From NCBI GenBank assembly GCA_022451835.1, contig JAKUNX010000003.1:1-31097 (forward strand): a stretch of DNA of 31,097 nt, in the 5' to 3' direction. Of the stretch, positions 16,635-25,106 are shown piece by piece. The DNA comes from Candidatus Poseidoniaceae archaeon (GTDB taxonomy: Archaea > Thermoplasmatota > Poseidoniia > Poseidoniales > Poseidoniaceae). The notes under the pieces are model-generated. The model was not told where the DNA came from. It did not search any database and saw only the letters and a program-made list of their open reading frames with translations. The first letter of the stretch is position 1; each line of letters starts with the position of its first letter. The position numbers and the translations under genes are program-made.

Positions 16635-18236
16635 TCAATTAACATTCTCTAAACAGAGTCTAAATTGATTAACTATTTCTTGTTGATTTAACTCTACTAA
16701 AATCGGAGCCAATCTTGGCCCTTTTTTTGCCCCCATTAGGCAAATGTAAGAGACTCCGTATGCAAGTCTTGGTGATTTTTCGATTGATTTAGCAGAATCA
16801 ACAATACATGAAGCAATAGTGTCTAAATCCCAAGAGCAATTTTCAAGCATTTCAGTTAAGTTGGCAAGTACTAATTTTTCATCGTCAGAAAAGTTTTGCA
16901 ACATTTCAACAGGTGCTTGCTTAATTATCTTAATACGCATCTCTTCAGGGAAATGAGGTGATTCAATCCAAGTTCTCATCTTCTCCAATCTATCGATCAA
17001 AATGCTTGAGGGTGGATTGCTGGAATTCAATCCAAGACTATCCCAAACCAATTGGTCGTTAGATTTAGTTTGAGCGAGTAAAGCTAGATGTCTAAATGAC
17101 ACATTAGATGAATCTGATTTTGAGTTTCTCTCAATAGATGAAAGCCTCACTGCGCCCATTAAATCTTCTAGTTGTACTTTTCTTCGACGCGAAAGTGATT
17201 CATCACTCAGTTCTAAAGTTAAATCACGCGCGCAACTTCTCTCATATTCGTCTGCCAAGTTAACTAAACTCATTCCAGCATCGAATTCAATGGCTTTACT
17301 TGGCTTAGATTCAGCAATCAAGAATCGAAGGATTTCTGGTGGCACTAATTCCAATGCTTCCATAGGACCTATTGTATTTCCAGATGATGATGACATCGCA
17401 CCTTTTCCTTTCAAACTGATCCATTCATAGACAAGAGGCTGAGGTGCATCATAGCCGAATAATTGGCAAATTTCTTTTCCAGTATCGTACGAGCCTCCAG
17501 AGGCTCCGTGATCTTTGCCAAATGCTTCACATGTGACTCCAATCCAGGCCCATTTAGCAGGCCAGTCAATTCGCCATGGTAATTTCCCTTCACCTTTGGT
17601 AATATCTGATGAACCTTTATTGCCTTTTGAATCGATGAAATGAACTAGTGGGAAATCATATCCGGTAACAGTTACTCCTTCAAGCGAACCAGATGAATCA
17701 AGTGGACTCCAAGGAAACCAAGAATCGGATAACTCTCTTCCAGAAACACGCTCAATAATTTCCCTAATTTTGTCAGCATTATCACATGCAATTTTAGAGC
17801 ACTCAGAAAACATTCCTGAACTATATGATTCTAAATTCTTAACAATACGTGGTCTTACTCCAATTGTTTTCAATGCATCAAGGAATGGGTTGAGGAAGTG
17901 GTCAGCATAATTCCATCCATTTTCATTAAATCGTTCGTAATCAGGTTTTCCTTCAGCGTTTGGGGCCGGTATGTTACCAATTTGATGACCTATGTATTTG
18001 CTGTATTCTTCATCAAGGAAGGGATATACACGCCTTAACGGATCAGCATCATCAACAATGAATATGAAATCAACCTCTAGGCCAGCGTCTTTTGCTGCTC
18101 TTGATATCATCTCACCAGTTAGAATTTCTCTTAGATGACCAATGTGAAATTCGCCGCTAGGAGTTATTCCAGTCGACACAATATGCTTAGTTCCTCTACG
18201 TGATAAATTAAGGGCAATAACATCAGCCCAGTGCAC
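16635..18236 (-). CDS. lysS: Lysyl-tRNA synthetase, class I
   Basis: Charges tRNA-Lys with lysine. It is the archaeal class I enzyme (LysK type), not the class II one. MHWADVIA is the typical start, and ITPSGEFHIGHLREILTGEM contains the HIGH motif. The second signature reads MSSSSGNTIGP, where class I LysRS usually has Lys after the serines (MSSSKGN); a Ser here is unusual and worth noting. The frame opens at TTG 18239, but GTG 18236 gives the family start and has GAGG 7 nt upstream. That GAGG overlaps the TGA stop of gfcR, so the two genes form a coupled operon. Confidence 0.93.
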   Translation of the reverse strand: MHWADVIALNLSRRGTKHIVSTGITPSGEFHIGHLREILTGEMISRAAKDAGLEVDFIFIVDDADPLRRVYPFLDEEYSKYIGHQIGNIPAPNAEGKPDYERFNENGWNYADHFLNPFLDALKTIGVRPRIVKNLESYSSGMFSECSKIACDNADKIREIIERVSGRELSDSWFPWSPLDSSGSLEGVTVTGYDFPLVHFIDSKGNKGSSDITKGEGKLPWRIDWPAKWAWIGVTCEAFGKDHGASGGSYDTGKEICQLFGYDAPQPLVYEWISLKGKGAMSSSSGNTIGPMEALELVPPEILRFLIAESKPSKAIEFDAGMSLVNLADEYERSCARDLTLELSDESLSRRRKVQLEDLMGAVRLSSIERNSKSDSSNVSFRHLALLAQTKSNDQLVWDSLGLNSSNPPSSILIDRLEKMRTWIESPHFPEEMRIKIIKQAPVEMLQNFSDDEKLVLANLTEMLENCSWDLDTIASCIVDSAKSIEKSPRLAYGVSYICLMGAKKGPRLAPILVELNQQEIVNQFRLCLENVN

Positions 18237-18245
18237 CAAACCACC

Positions 18246-18830
18246 TCAAACAGAAACCGCTCTAACAACGCCTCTAAGTGGAACGTCTCCAATTTCATTT
18301 CTCATTGTTTTATTGACTAAAACAATAACTAAACCAACATCTCCACCTGCTTCCTTGATTGAAGAAATGGTTTTACTAACAGTTTTTCCAGTTGACAATA
18401 CATCGTCAATGATTACTACTTTCTTACCTGAAACTTGTCCATATTTGCTTGATAATGAACCTGAACCTTCACCACCGTCAGTAGTTCTGAAAACTGTGAA
18501 TTCACAATCTAGAATTCTTGCAACTTCGTGAGCAAATGATATTCCATTGATTGAAATTCCAACAATTGTATCAATGTTGTCGAAACCTAATTCTTCATCT
18601 GCTACATCAGCCATTATTGTTCCAATTGCAGAAATTCTGTTTGGCTTTACTCCAATAGTTCGCCATCCGATTTTTACGTCGCTTGGTTGCTCGTCACCTT
18701 GGCTTCCAGCTAATAGCCAAGAAATCGTATCTTGGGACAGGGATAATTCATCTGCAATTTGTTGACTGTTTAGACCTTCTTTACGCAGATTCATTGCAGT
18801 CATTCTCAATTCTTCAATACTAACAACCAT
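18246..18830 (-). CDS. gfcR: GfcR-type regulator (HTH plus PRTase domain)
   Basis: About 194 residues. The N-terminal helix-turn-helix is visible (LRKEGLNSQQIADELSLSQ, about 15-33), followed by an orotate-PRTase-like domain with the PRPP-binding loop VVIIDDVLSTGKT at about 138-150. In haloarchaea this family (annotated earlier as PyrE2-like) acts as a transcription regulator of sugar metabolism, and may sense a PRPP-like ligand. The target here is not known. ATG 18830 is taken as the start, with TTG 18839 open upstream. A perfect 13-nt palindrome lies just upstream and could be its own operator. lysS follows in the same operon. Confidence 0.82.
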   Translation of the reverse strand: MVVSIEELRMTAMNLRKEGLNSQQIADELSLSQDTISWLLAGSQGDEQPSDVKIGWRTIGVKPNRISAIGTIMADVADEELGFDNIDTIVGISINGISFAHEVARILDCEFTVFRTTDGGEGSGSLSSKYGQVSGKKVVIIDDVLSTGKTVSKTISSIKEAGGDVGLVIVLVNKTMRNEIGDVPLRGVVRAVSV

Positions 18831-18846
18831 TTCTACCAAAGCATGC

Positions 18847-18880
18847 CATGAGTCTCATGTTCATCAAACCTTTCATCAAA
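18847..18880. promoter_or_regulatory. Palindrome and direct repeat between gfcR and aIF2-beta
   Basis: CATGAG-T-CTCATG at 18847-18859 is a perfect inverted repeat of 6 bp arms, 16 nt before the gfcR ATG. Beside it, TTCATCAAA occurs twice, at 18860-18868 and 18872-18880, 12 nt apart. Both lie in the 113-nt gap between the divergent gfcR and aIF2-beta genes. A DNA-binding gene next to a palindrome suggests an operator, perhaps autoregulatory. This is inferred from position only. Confidence 0.45.
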
Positions 18881-18943
18881 ATCAATCTTCAATAACCAAT
18901 TGACATACCAAGCATTGAAGAATGAAACCTACGAGCCATTAAC

Positions 18944-19354
18944 ATGGCTGACTTTGATTATGAGGCTCTGCTGGATAGAGCAAGGGAAAAAATCCCTGAA
19001 AATATTTCCAGTAAATCACGATGGAAGTTACCAGAGCCACAAATTTTGATTGAAGGTTCAAATACCATCTTTAGAAATTTCAATGAAGTTGTATCAATGA
19101 TGGACAGAGATGATAATCATGTTTACCAATATATTCTGAATGATCTTGGAACTTCTGGTTCAAGAGATGGGCCAAGAGCGAGATTCAAAGGAAGAATTCC
19201 ACCAAAAAGAATCAAGAAAACCATCGTGAATTACGTTAATTCTTACATTATATGTAGCCAATGCTCATCACCAGATACCATGTTTATCAAAGAAGAGCGA
19301 ACTACTTTGTTAAAATGTCAAGCTTGTGGAGCAACAAGGCCAGTTAAACTTTAA
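18944..19354 (+). CDS. Translation initiation factor aIF2, beta subunit
   Basis: A 136-residue aIF2-beta, part of the heterotrimer that brings initiator tRNA to the ribosome. The central PQILIEGSNTIFRNFNEV and the GRARFKGRIPP-like region (seen as ARFKGRIPPKRIKK) are conserved, with YVNSYIICSQC and CQACG forming the C-terminal zinc ribbon. Length is normal. No purine-rich site precedes ATG 18944, which fits a leaderless transcript. The stop overlaps that of the opposing nitroreductase by 4 nt. Confidence 0.95.
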   Translation: MADFDYEALLDRAREKIPENISSKSRWKLPEPQILIEGSNTIFRNFNEVVSMMDRDDNHVYQYILNDLGTSGSRDGPRARFKGRIPPKRIKKTIVNYVNSYIICSQCSSPDTMFIKEERTTLLKCQACGATRPVKL

Positions 19355-19923
19355 TCGAGATAAGTTACTATCTCTGAAACGGCTTTTTTCTTAACTTCAC
19401 GAACTTTATCCGGATAGCCAGCCTTGACAAAGCCAATGATTTCTTCACTTTCATAATCTATAGAAAGAGTGCTGTAGGTTTGTAAATCTCTTGTTATAGA
19501 TCCTGTTGACCATTGAGCACCAACACCATTTTCCCATAAAGATAGCACCATATTATGTAAGGCACAAACCGATGCAGCATAATCTTCTTTTTCTCTAAAC
19601 TTGTCCTCATGAGTTTTTTTTGAGGTGACTGCAATCAATAGAGGTGGTTCTACAATTTTATTTATCGCTCTTTCAACATCTAATTGGAAGTTTTTTGATT
19701 GCATTTTTTCTGACTTTATATTTGCTAGGTTAGTGATTGTAGGGATTAATTTTCTTCGTATTTCATTACCCAAAATATAGAATTTCCATGGATGAGTATG
19801 CTTGTGACATGGAGCATTTGATGCAGCAAGCAAAGCTTGCTGTAGAATTTCATCATCAACAATTTCATCAGTAAATTTGTATATACTTCTACGATTATTG
19901 ATTAAATCTTGAAGACTAGCCAT
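19351..19923 (-). CDS. Nitroreductase family protein
   Basis: About 190 residues with the FMN-binding nitroreductase fold: LINNRRSIYKFTDEIVDDE at the start, LLAASNAPCHKHTHPWKFYI, SVCALHNMVLSLWENGVGAQW, and a final FVKAGYP segment. Such enzymes reduce nitro compounds, quinones or other substrates with NAD(P)H; the substrate is not visible. The frame is open to 19938, but ATG 19923 has GGTG in register upstream and matches family length. The pterin dehydratase stop lies just upstream, making an operon. Confidence 0.85.
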   Translation of the reverse strand: MASLQDLINNRRSIYKFTDEIVDDEILQQALLAASNAPCHKHTHPWKFYILGNEIRRKLIPTITNLANIKSEKMQSKNFQLDVERAINKIVEPPLLIAVTSKKTHEDKFREKEDYAASVCALHNMVLSLWENGVGAQWSTGSITRDLQTYSTLSIDYESEEIIGFVKAGYPDKVREVKKKAVSEIVTYLD

Positions 19924-19934
19924 TTCAACACCAG

Positions 19935-20258
19935 TCAAATTTTGTCAATCTTTGCTGCTAGAATAAAATCTGATTCATTTAAACCATCAATCTTGTGAGT
20001 CCAGATCATTACTTTGGCCCGACCCCATGATAGTTCGAAATCAGCATGATGTCCCTCTTGTTCACAAATTTCACCAGCTCTATTGACAAAGTCTAGAGCC
20101 GTTTGGAAATCATCGAAAGTAAAAGTTCTCTCAATATGATGATCAAGAACTAATTTCCATTCTTGATGTATTTGTTCCATAAATGGTTTGATTTCTTCAA
20201 CTGTTAAAGGCGGAATACCTCCCTCACAAGGAATACACTTTTTCTCATGTAGAGTCAA
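19935..20258 (-). CDS. Pterin-4a-carbinolamine dehydratase
   Basis: About 107 residues. PCD dehydrates 4a-hydroxytetrahydropterins. The CIPCEGGIPPLT opening, the FTFDDFQTALDFVNRAGEICEQEGHHAD core with its His-His pair, and the VMIWTHKIDGLNESDF end are all typical. The frame is open to ATG 20321, but those 21 extra basic residues overlap the upstream gene in another frame. TTG 20258 gives MTLHEKKCIPC, the family start, with GGGG 7 nt upstream and a 4-nt gap from the previous stop. No phenylalanine hydroxylase is in the window, so its partner pathway is unknown. Confidence 0.87.
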   Translation of the reverse strand: MTLHEKKCIPCEGGIPPLTVEEIKPFMEQIHQEWKLVLDHHIERTFTFDDFQTALDFVNRAGEICEQEGHHADFELSWGRAKVMIWTHKIDGLNESDFILAAKIDKI

Positions 20259-20262
20259 AATA

Positions 20263-20709
20263 TCAACCCCATAGGTGTGAATCGTCTTGCCTACCTTTAA
20301 CCTCTTTCTCGACTTTCTCATGAAGTGAAGATCTTCTTTTCATATCTTCTCTTTCGAATGCTAACAACTCTTTGTCATCGATATATGCGGGGCGAGTATG
20401 TGCGATTAGAGTAATTTTCACAATTACATCTCTTGCAACATATACAGTTGAACCTTCATCGGTTAAAATCTCAATACTGGTTTTTCCAGATGATAACAAT
20501 CTACCTTTTATGATTGTATTATCACCTTCCTTGAATGCACGCGCATCAAGCAAAATTTCAACTAAGTCGTCTTTGCGTAGTCCGTGTCTTCTTTCCAGTA
20601 AGTCGCCATTGTGTACACTTGTGAGATCAGTAAGGCTCGGCGAGCCCATTTCTTCCCATATTGGTATGGCCCAATCTGGTAAACTTGAGTCCTTCTTCTT
20701 ATTCGCCAT
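20263..20709 (-). CDS. Conserved-looking small protein, possible Sm-like fold
   Basis: A 148-residue protein I cannot assign. Residues about 40-100 (LVEILLDARAFKEGDN, IIKGRLLSSGKTSIEILT, STVYVARDVIVKITLI) give five short beta-strands in the rhythm of an Sm- or Hfq-like barrel. The end is highly charged (REDMKRRSSLHEKVEKEVK). If Sm-like, RNA binding is possible; this is a guess from pattern alone. ATG 20709 has TAGG 7 nt upstream. It is the first gene of an operon with the dehydratase and nitroreductase, and diverges from the GTPase. Confidence 0.6.
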   Translation of the reverse strand: MANKKKDSSLPDWAIPIWEEMGSPSLTDLTSVHNGDLLERRHGLRKDDLVEILLDARAFKEGDNTIIKGRLLSSGKTSIEILTDEGSTVYVARDVIVKITLIAHTRPAYIDDKELLAFEREDMKRRSSLHEKVEKEVKGRQDDSHLWG

Positions 20710-20823
20710 GAGTTAACCTAGCGGCGAGCGTACTTTAACCTCGCTCTCAAAATAATATCTCAAATGATTATCGAGGGTATGGGTTATTCAAGTATTGGCA
20801 TCCAGCGTGTACTTGGGGATATA

Positions 20824-21936
20824 ATGAAAGTGTCATGGCGCGCCTTGCCAACTGTTCTTACTAAGGAAGAGTTGCTTGATAAGGCGTATGGAAGGGCTAA
20901 AAAAGCCGCTGACAGGGTTGATGATAGGGATCGGATTTTTCGAGTAAGAAAGCAACTCAATCGTATGATTCAAACCGCTTCAGATATTCTAGGCACCTAT
21001 CTAATCGATACAGTAAATCAATGGCCATCTTTAGACCAATCTCCGCAATTCGATGTTTCAATGATTGATGCTTGTGTGGGTTGTGATGACTATCGTCATC
21101 ACCTCTCAATGTTACAATGGGCTGCTAATCAAATCTCAAATATCGCTACACAAAATACTAGAAAAATTACTAGGACCGCTAAAATAGAATTGATGCATGA
21201 AGCGAGAAGAGAAGCGTACGGCCGAATTTCCTCACTCGTAGGAAGAATAGGCCCGTCTCTAAAGTGGCTAAGTGAATCTCGAGAAATACTAAAGAGACTA
21301 CCAAGTATTGATCAATTATCACCTTGTATTGTTGTTTGTGGTGCTCCAAACGTTGGCAAGTCTGCATTCATTTCTGCTTTGAGTTCAGGTAATATGGAAG
21401 TAAATCACTATCCATTTACCACTAAGAGAATCCATTTGGGTCATTTTACATTTAGACGACTTCAGTATCAGATGGTTGATACACCAGGGTTGCTTGACAG
21501 GCCAATGGAAAAGCGAAATGATATAGAAATGCAAGCGATATCAGCACTTGAGAATCTTGGTTCTTTGGTGTTGTTTTTAATTGACGAAAATGAAGAATGT
21601 GGAACCTCAATTCAAGAACAAAACAATCTTCTTGAAGAAATACTTGAGTTACTTGCTGGAACTACCGTAATGGTAATTTCAACCAAGGCAGATTTACATC
21701 AAACAAAGCCAGAAAATTGGGATTTAGTATGCAAAGCCGAACAGGATTATTTGCAATCTGGTGAAGAGCAATATACAGAATTGCCATTATTGATTGATAG
21801 AAATGGCTACATAACAATTTCAGCATTGGAAAATGTTGGAATGGAAGCACTGAAGATGGAGATTGTTAGAATCGTTAAAGATAATACTCCAGTTGATCCG
21901 ATGAATTTGCCAGAAGGATGGCATAGAGCAGATTAA
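20824..21936 (+). CDS. Nog1-like OBG-family GTPase
   Basis: About 370 residues, resembling the nucleolar/archaeal Nog1 GTPase that acts in large-subunit assembly. The helical N-terminal domain (about 1-160) is followed by the G domain: GAPNVGKSAF (G1, about 180), TTKRIHLGHF (G2 region), VDTPGLLDRP (G3), and STKAD (G4). The start is set at ATG 20824, since MKVSWRALPTVLTKEELL matches the known opening of Nog1 (a short basic strand, then PTV). An upstream ATG 20764 would add 20 residues with no match. The gene ends flush against argS. Confidence 0.85.
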   Translation: MKVSWRALPTVLTKEELLDKAYGRAKKAADRVDDRDRIFRVRKQLNRMIQTASDILGTYLIDTVNQWPSLDQSPQFDVSMIDACVGCDDYRHHLSMLQWAANQISNIATQNTRKITRTAKIELMHEARREAYGRISSLVGRIGPSLKWLSESREILKRLPSIDQLSPCIVVCGAPNVGKSAFISALSSGNMEVNHYPFTTKRIHLGHFTFRRLQYQMVDTPGLLDRPMEKRNDIEMQAISALENLGSLVLFLIDENEECGTSIQEQNNLLEEILELLAGTTVMVISTKADLHQTKPENWDLVCKAEQDYLQSGEEQYTELPLLIDRNGYITISALENVGMEALKMEIVRIVKDNTPVDPMNLPEGWHRAD

Positions 21937-23718
21937 TTACATCTGTTCAAGAGGCGATATGCCAAGTCCAATCATGCCCGATTTCATTAATTCTGAAGCA
22001 ATTTCAGAAACTGCTAGATACATTTTGTTTACTTTGCCATCTAAGATGACTTTACAATCTCGATAAAATCCATTATACGAGTTTGCTAAATTTAGTAATT
22101 GGTTAGCAAATAAATTCGGTCTGTTTTGCTCAACAGATTTTCCTAAAGCATCATTATGAGTGGCTAAAACTCTCAACAATTCAAGCATGCTACTTGGTAT
22201 TTCATGACTTTCATCTTGAAGTTTTGAATTATCAATATCATCAAAAGTCACTCCCAATGCTAAACATTTATTGGAAATTGATCTACTTCGTGTATGGCTG
22301 TACATTATGAATGGTGCAGAATCAGAATCAAAGGATAATGCTTCTTCCCAACGGAATGTAAAACCCTTATCTGGACTAACTTTGATTATGTTAAACCTAA
22401 CTGCAGAAGTGCCTACTGCTTCGGCAATTTCAGCAATTTCTACATCATTGTAATCAGTTCTAATCTCTCTAACTAAATTAGCTGCATGTTCTTTAGCCTC
22501 CTCCAACAAATCATCCATAAAAACAACATTGCCTTTTCTAGTTGACATCTTACCCTCTGGTAATTTGATGAATGAGTAGAATAATACTTCAGGAGAATCA
22601 TAACCAAGTTCATTTAGGGTCAATGAAACTTGTTTCGATTGTAATTTATGGTCTTCTCCTAAGATATTTATCAAATTATCACATTGACTAAATTTCCAAA
22701 TGTGATACGCTATGTCACGAGTTGCATATAGTGAACTACCATCTCCTCGACGGAAATAAAACTCGGTTTTTCCTTTCAACCCTCTTGTTCCAAGGTCAAG
22801 ATATTCAGCACCATTATCGGCAACGCCATGAATCTCTAAGGTAGATAATTTCTGCATTATTTTACCCACATCACCATTGGTTACAAACAAAGATTCCTTG
22901 GTAAACTCATCAAAGTTTATTCTTAGTCTATTCAAGGTTTCCAACATGCCATTAAGCACTGGTTGGTAGGCATTCTGAAATGATTCCAAAACTTCATCGT
23001 CACCGTTTTCGCTTGCATGAACCATTTCAGCAATTGCTTTTTCAATACCTTCTTTGATACTATCGTCATTCCTTAATACTTGAGCAGCTTGATACCATCT
23101 TACTCTTTCATGGTCTGGCTTGTTATTCCACATATCGTTTACAGATTCTCTATCTGAAAGAATGTCATCCACTTGTTCTGGTTTGAGATTGGCTAACGCC
23201 CATGCTAAAACAGCAACTTGTTTCCCCATGTCATCAACATAATACTCTGATCGAACTTCATTACCATATAAGCGATGAAGTCTAACCAAAGTATCACCAA
23301 GTATTGCATTTCTAGCTCTACCCACATGGAATGGCCCGTTTGGATTTGCTGAGGTATGTTCAATTAGAACAGATTTTGTTCCGGTTGGCTTTCCCCCCAA
23401 TGCATCACCAATTCGCACATTTCCAGAAAGAACATAATCTGCTAACCATCTTGCTGATGCCTTGAAATTGAGATAGCCAGCAGTAGAATTTATTTCATCA
23501 ATTACATCATTATTCTCGATTAATAATTGTAATTTTTCTGCAATTTCATTTGGTGCCATGCTCAATTGTTTTGCAAAGGCAAAACATGGTAAAGAAAGAT
23601 CCCCCATGCTCTTTTCCCGTGAGGGGGCAATCATTGACTTCCAGTTGTCATTATTGATGCCAAGTTGTTGTAAGGCAGGCGACAAGATCTGTTCAACATG
23701 TGATCTAATAATTTCCAT
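21937..23718 (-). CDS. argS: Arginyl-tRNA synthetase
   Basis: A 593-residue class I synthetase. It has an N-terminal tRNA-binding domain (about 1-100), the HIGH-like motif in HTSANPNGPFHVGRARN (here HVGR, as in several archaeal ArgRS), and KLPEGKMSTRKGNVVF as the second signature. The C-terminal DALR anticodon-binding domain (YSHTRSRSI onward) is complete. ATG 23718 has GTGATTAT directly before it and lies 4 nt after the aRF1 stop, so it is the second gene of an aRF1-argS operon. Confidence 0.96.
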   Translation of the reverse strand: MEIIRSHVEQILSPALQQLGINNDNWKSMIAPSREKSMGDLSLPCFAFAKQLSMAPNEIAEKLQLLIENNDVIDEINSTAGYLNFKASARWLADYVLSGNVRIGDALGGKPTGTKSVLIEHTSANPNGPFHVGRARNAILGDTLVRLHRLYGNEVRSEYYVDDMGKQVAVLAWALANLKPEQVDDILSDRESVNDMWNNKPDHERVRWYQAAQVLRNDDSIKEGIEKAIAEMVHASENGDDEVLESFQNAYQPVLNGMLETLNRLRINFDEFTKESLFVTNGDVGKIMQKLSTLEIHGVADNGAEYLDLGTRGLKGKTEFYFRRGDGSSLYATRDIAYHIWKFSQCDNLINILGEDHKLQSKQVSLTLNELGYDSPEVLFYSFIKLPEGKMSTRKGNVVFMDDLLEEAKEHAANLVREIRTDYNDVEIAEIAEAVGTSAVRFNIIKVSPDKGFTFRWEEALSFDSDSAPFIMYSHTRSRSISNKCLALGVTFDDIDNSKLQDESHEIPSSMLELLRVLATHNDALGKSVEQNRPNLFANQLLNLANSYNGFYRDCKVILDGKVNKMYLAVSEIASELMKSGMIGLGISPLEQM

Positions 23719-23722
23719 ATAA

Positions 23723-24970
23723 TCACATCACAGGGTACCTTAGTATTGCAGCTAAGCCGCCGAATCCTTGCATTAATTGTGAACCTTCTTCGGTATCTGT
23801 TGAGATAAATGACAGACCAGAGTTTCCTTTGCCTGCTAATAATGTCAACTCATCAATTAGAGAAATACAGTTCAATTCCTTTATGTCATCACCTTTTGCT
23901 TCGCATTTGGAACATCCCGGCAATTCTTCAGTTCTAGACAATGATATGTGCCACTCGTGACCACAGGAATTACATTGTAAATGATAAGAATTCTTTCTCA
24001 TTCCTTCAGAAATAAGTAATGTGTCAACAGCGCCCATATCAAGTGCTTTTTTGATCATCATTTCACCATAGGTTGCTTTAGGGTGGGCTCTGACTAACTC
24101 TTCAAGAAATCTGTTCATCAGTTGTCTTTCAGCATCTAATTCTATTTCACCCATCAATTTACCAGCGTTATCAACTAATTCTCTAACACCGCTTTCATTT
24201 GAATATCCAACATCAAAGGTAGTTTTTGCAATCTTTTTAGCAATCTCATGATGGAAGTAATCGTTCTTGAAAACGAAATCTTTGGTTGCTCCTGGTCCTC
24301 CGATAATTACTGCCTGAATGTTTTCTAAATTAGGCAACCAATAGTCGCAAGCGTGTTCTGTAGCACGTTTGAAGAAATTATGTGCCGCTTCTTCAATTAG
24401 TCGCTCGAATCTTTGAGCAGATTGACCACCTTGGCGGTGCTTACCCATGATATTCGAAACAAGGTGTTCTTGGACGTGGATTCTCTTACCTGAAGCGATG
24501 CCATAAGCCGCTTCTGCACGGTCGATAACAAACAATCCGTATGATTTTTTATCGACTAACATATCCTCTAACTGACTCAACTCAAATGTTGAGTCACATC
24601 TGTATCTAAACGAAAGTAGTGGCTGTGGTAAGTCATCGATTACAACATTCACCATTCGAGTTTTATTATTGCCAATGATTATTGCACCGACAAATAGAGC
24701 CAAGCCATTTTCACCTGGGGTTTTGAAACGATTTAGAGTAGAAATAGCAGATTCAATCGCACCTTGAACATTTTTCTTAGTGCCTTTTGACTTGATGTTA
24801 GCTGCTTGACCGTGTTCATTCTGTAGCATACCCCTAGCATCGGAAATTTGACGGTCAGGAGGGATAATTATGGTGACCAATTCGGTTCCAAAACCTTTCA
24901 TCTCTCGTAATTCCTCTAGAGCAATCTTTAGTCTTAATCGTTTAGTTGCAATGTCTGCATCTCCTGACAT
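23723..24970 (-). CDS. prf1: Peptide chain release factor aRF1
   Basis: A 415-residue archaeal release factor, which reads all three stop codons and triggers peptide release. The stop-decoding motifs are NIKS (58-61) and Y-x-C-x-x-x-F (123-129). The catalytic GGQ is at 181-183 in GKHRQGGQSAQRF. The C-terminal domain has a zinc ribbon (CNSCGHEW, then CSKC). ATG 24970 is chosen over TTG 24973; the GGAGG 7 nt upstream is the clearest canonical ribosome-binding site in the window. Stop-codon use in the window includes TAA, TAG and TGA, so full omnipotent decoding is needed. Confidence 0.97.
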   Translation of the reverse strand: MSGDADIATKRLRLKIALEELREMKGFGTELVTIIIPPDRQISDARGMLQNEHGQAANIKSKGTKKNVQGAIESAISTLNRFKTPGENGLALFVGAIIIGNNKTRMVNVVIDDLPQPLLSFRYRCDSTFELSQLEDMLVDKKSYGLFVIDRAEAAYGIASGKRIHVQEHLVSNIMGKHRQGGQSAQRFERLIEEAAHNFFKRATEHACDYWLPNLENIQAVIIGGPGATKDFVFKNDYFHHEIAKKIAKTTFDVGYSNESGVRELVDNAGKLMGEIELDAERQLMNRFLEELVRAHPKATYGEMMIKKALDMGAVDTLLISEGMRKNSYHLQCNSCGHEWHISLSRTEELPGCSKCEAKGDDIKELNCISLIDELTLLAGKGNSGLSFISTDTEEGSQLMQGFGGLAAILRYPVM

Positions 24971-25106
24971 CAAGACTCCTCCAAGTAATGGGCGTTGTAT
25001 ATAGCACTTGAAGCCTCCCTTTGCGGTTTGATGAAATTGTGAAAAAGCGTATACAAGTAATGATTTTCATGGGATAGTCTAAGTGCTTAAACTCTAACGA
25101 GCATCC
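24971..25106. promoter_or_regulatory. Divergent region between aRF1 and UMP kinase
   Basis: A 136-nt gap with two TATA-like cores, TATATA at about 24998-25003 and GTATAC at about 25049. CAAGTAATG occurs next to each core. The first core seems too close to the GGAGG of aRF1 to drive a leadered transcript; the second could serve either direction. No repeat or RNA gene is seen. Confidence 0.3.

Noticed and set aside
18234..18246. AGGTGGT before lysS as proof of adaptation to the CCACC tail
   Set aside because: At the 7-nt spacing used elsewhere, the pairing motif is the GAGG one base earlier, which fits the canonical tail.
20720..20752. Hairpin formed by GAGCG and CGCTC upstream of the GTPase
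   Set aside because: Only 5 bp with an 11-nt loop and no conserved element; likely chance.
24996..25005. TATATA core as the aRF1 promoter
   Set aside because: It would start the transcript at or after the GGAGG site that clearly serves this gene, so the two calls conflict.
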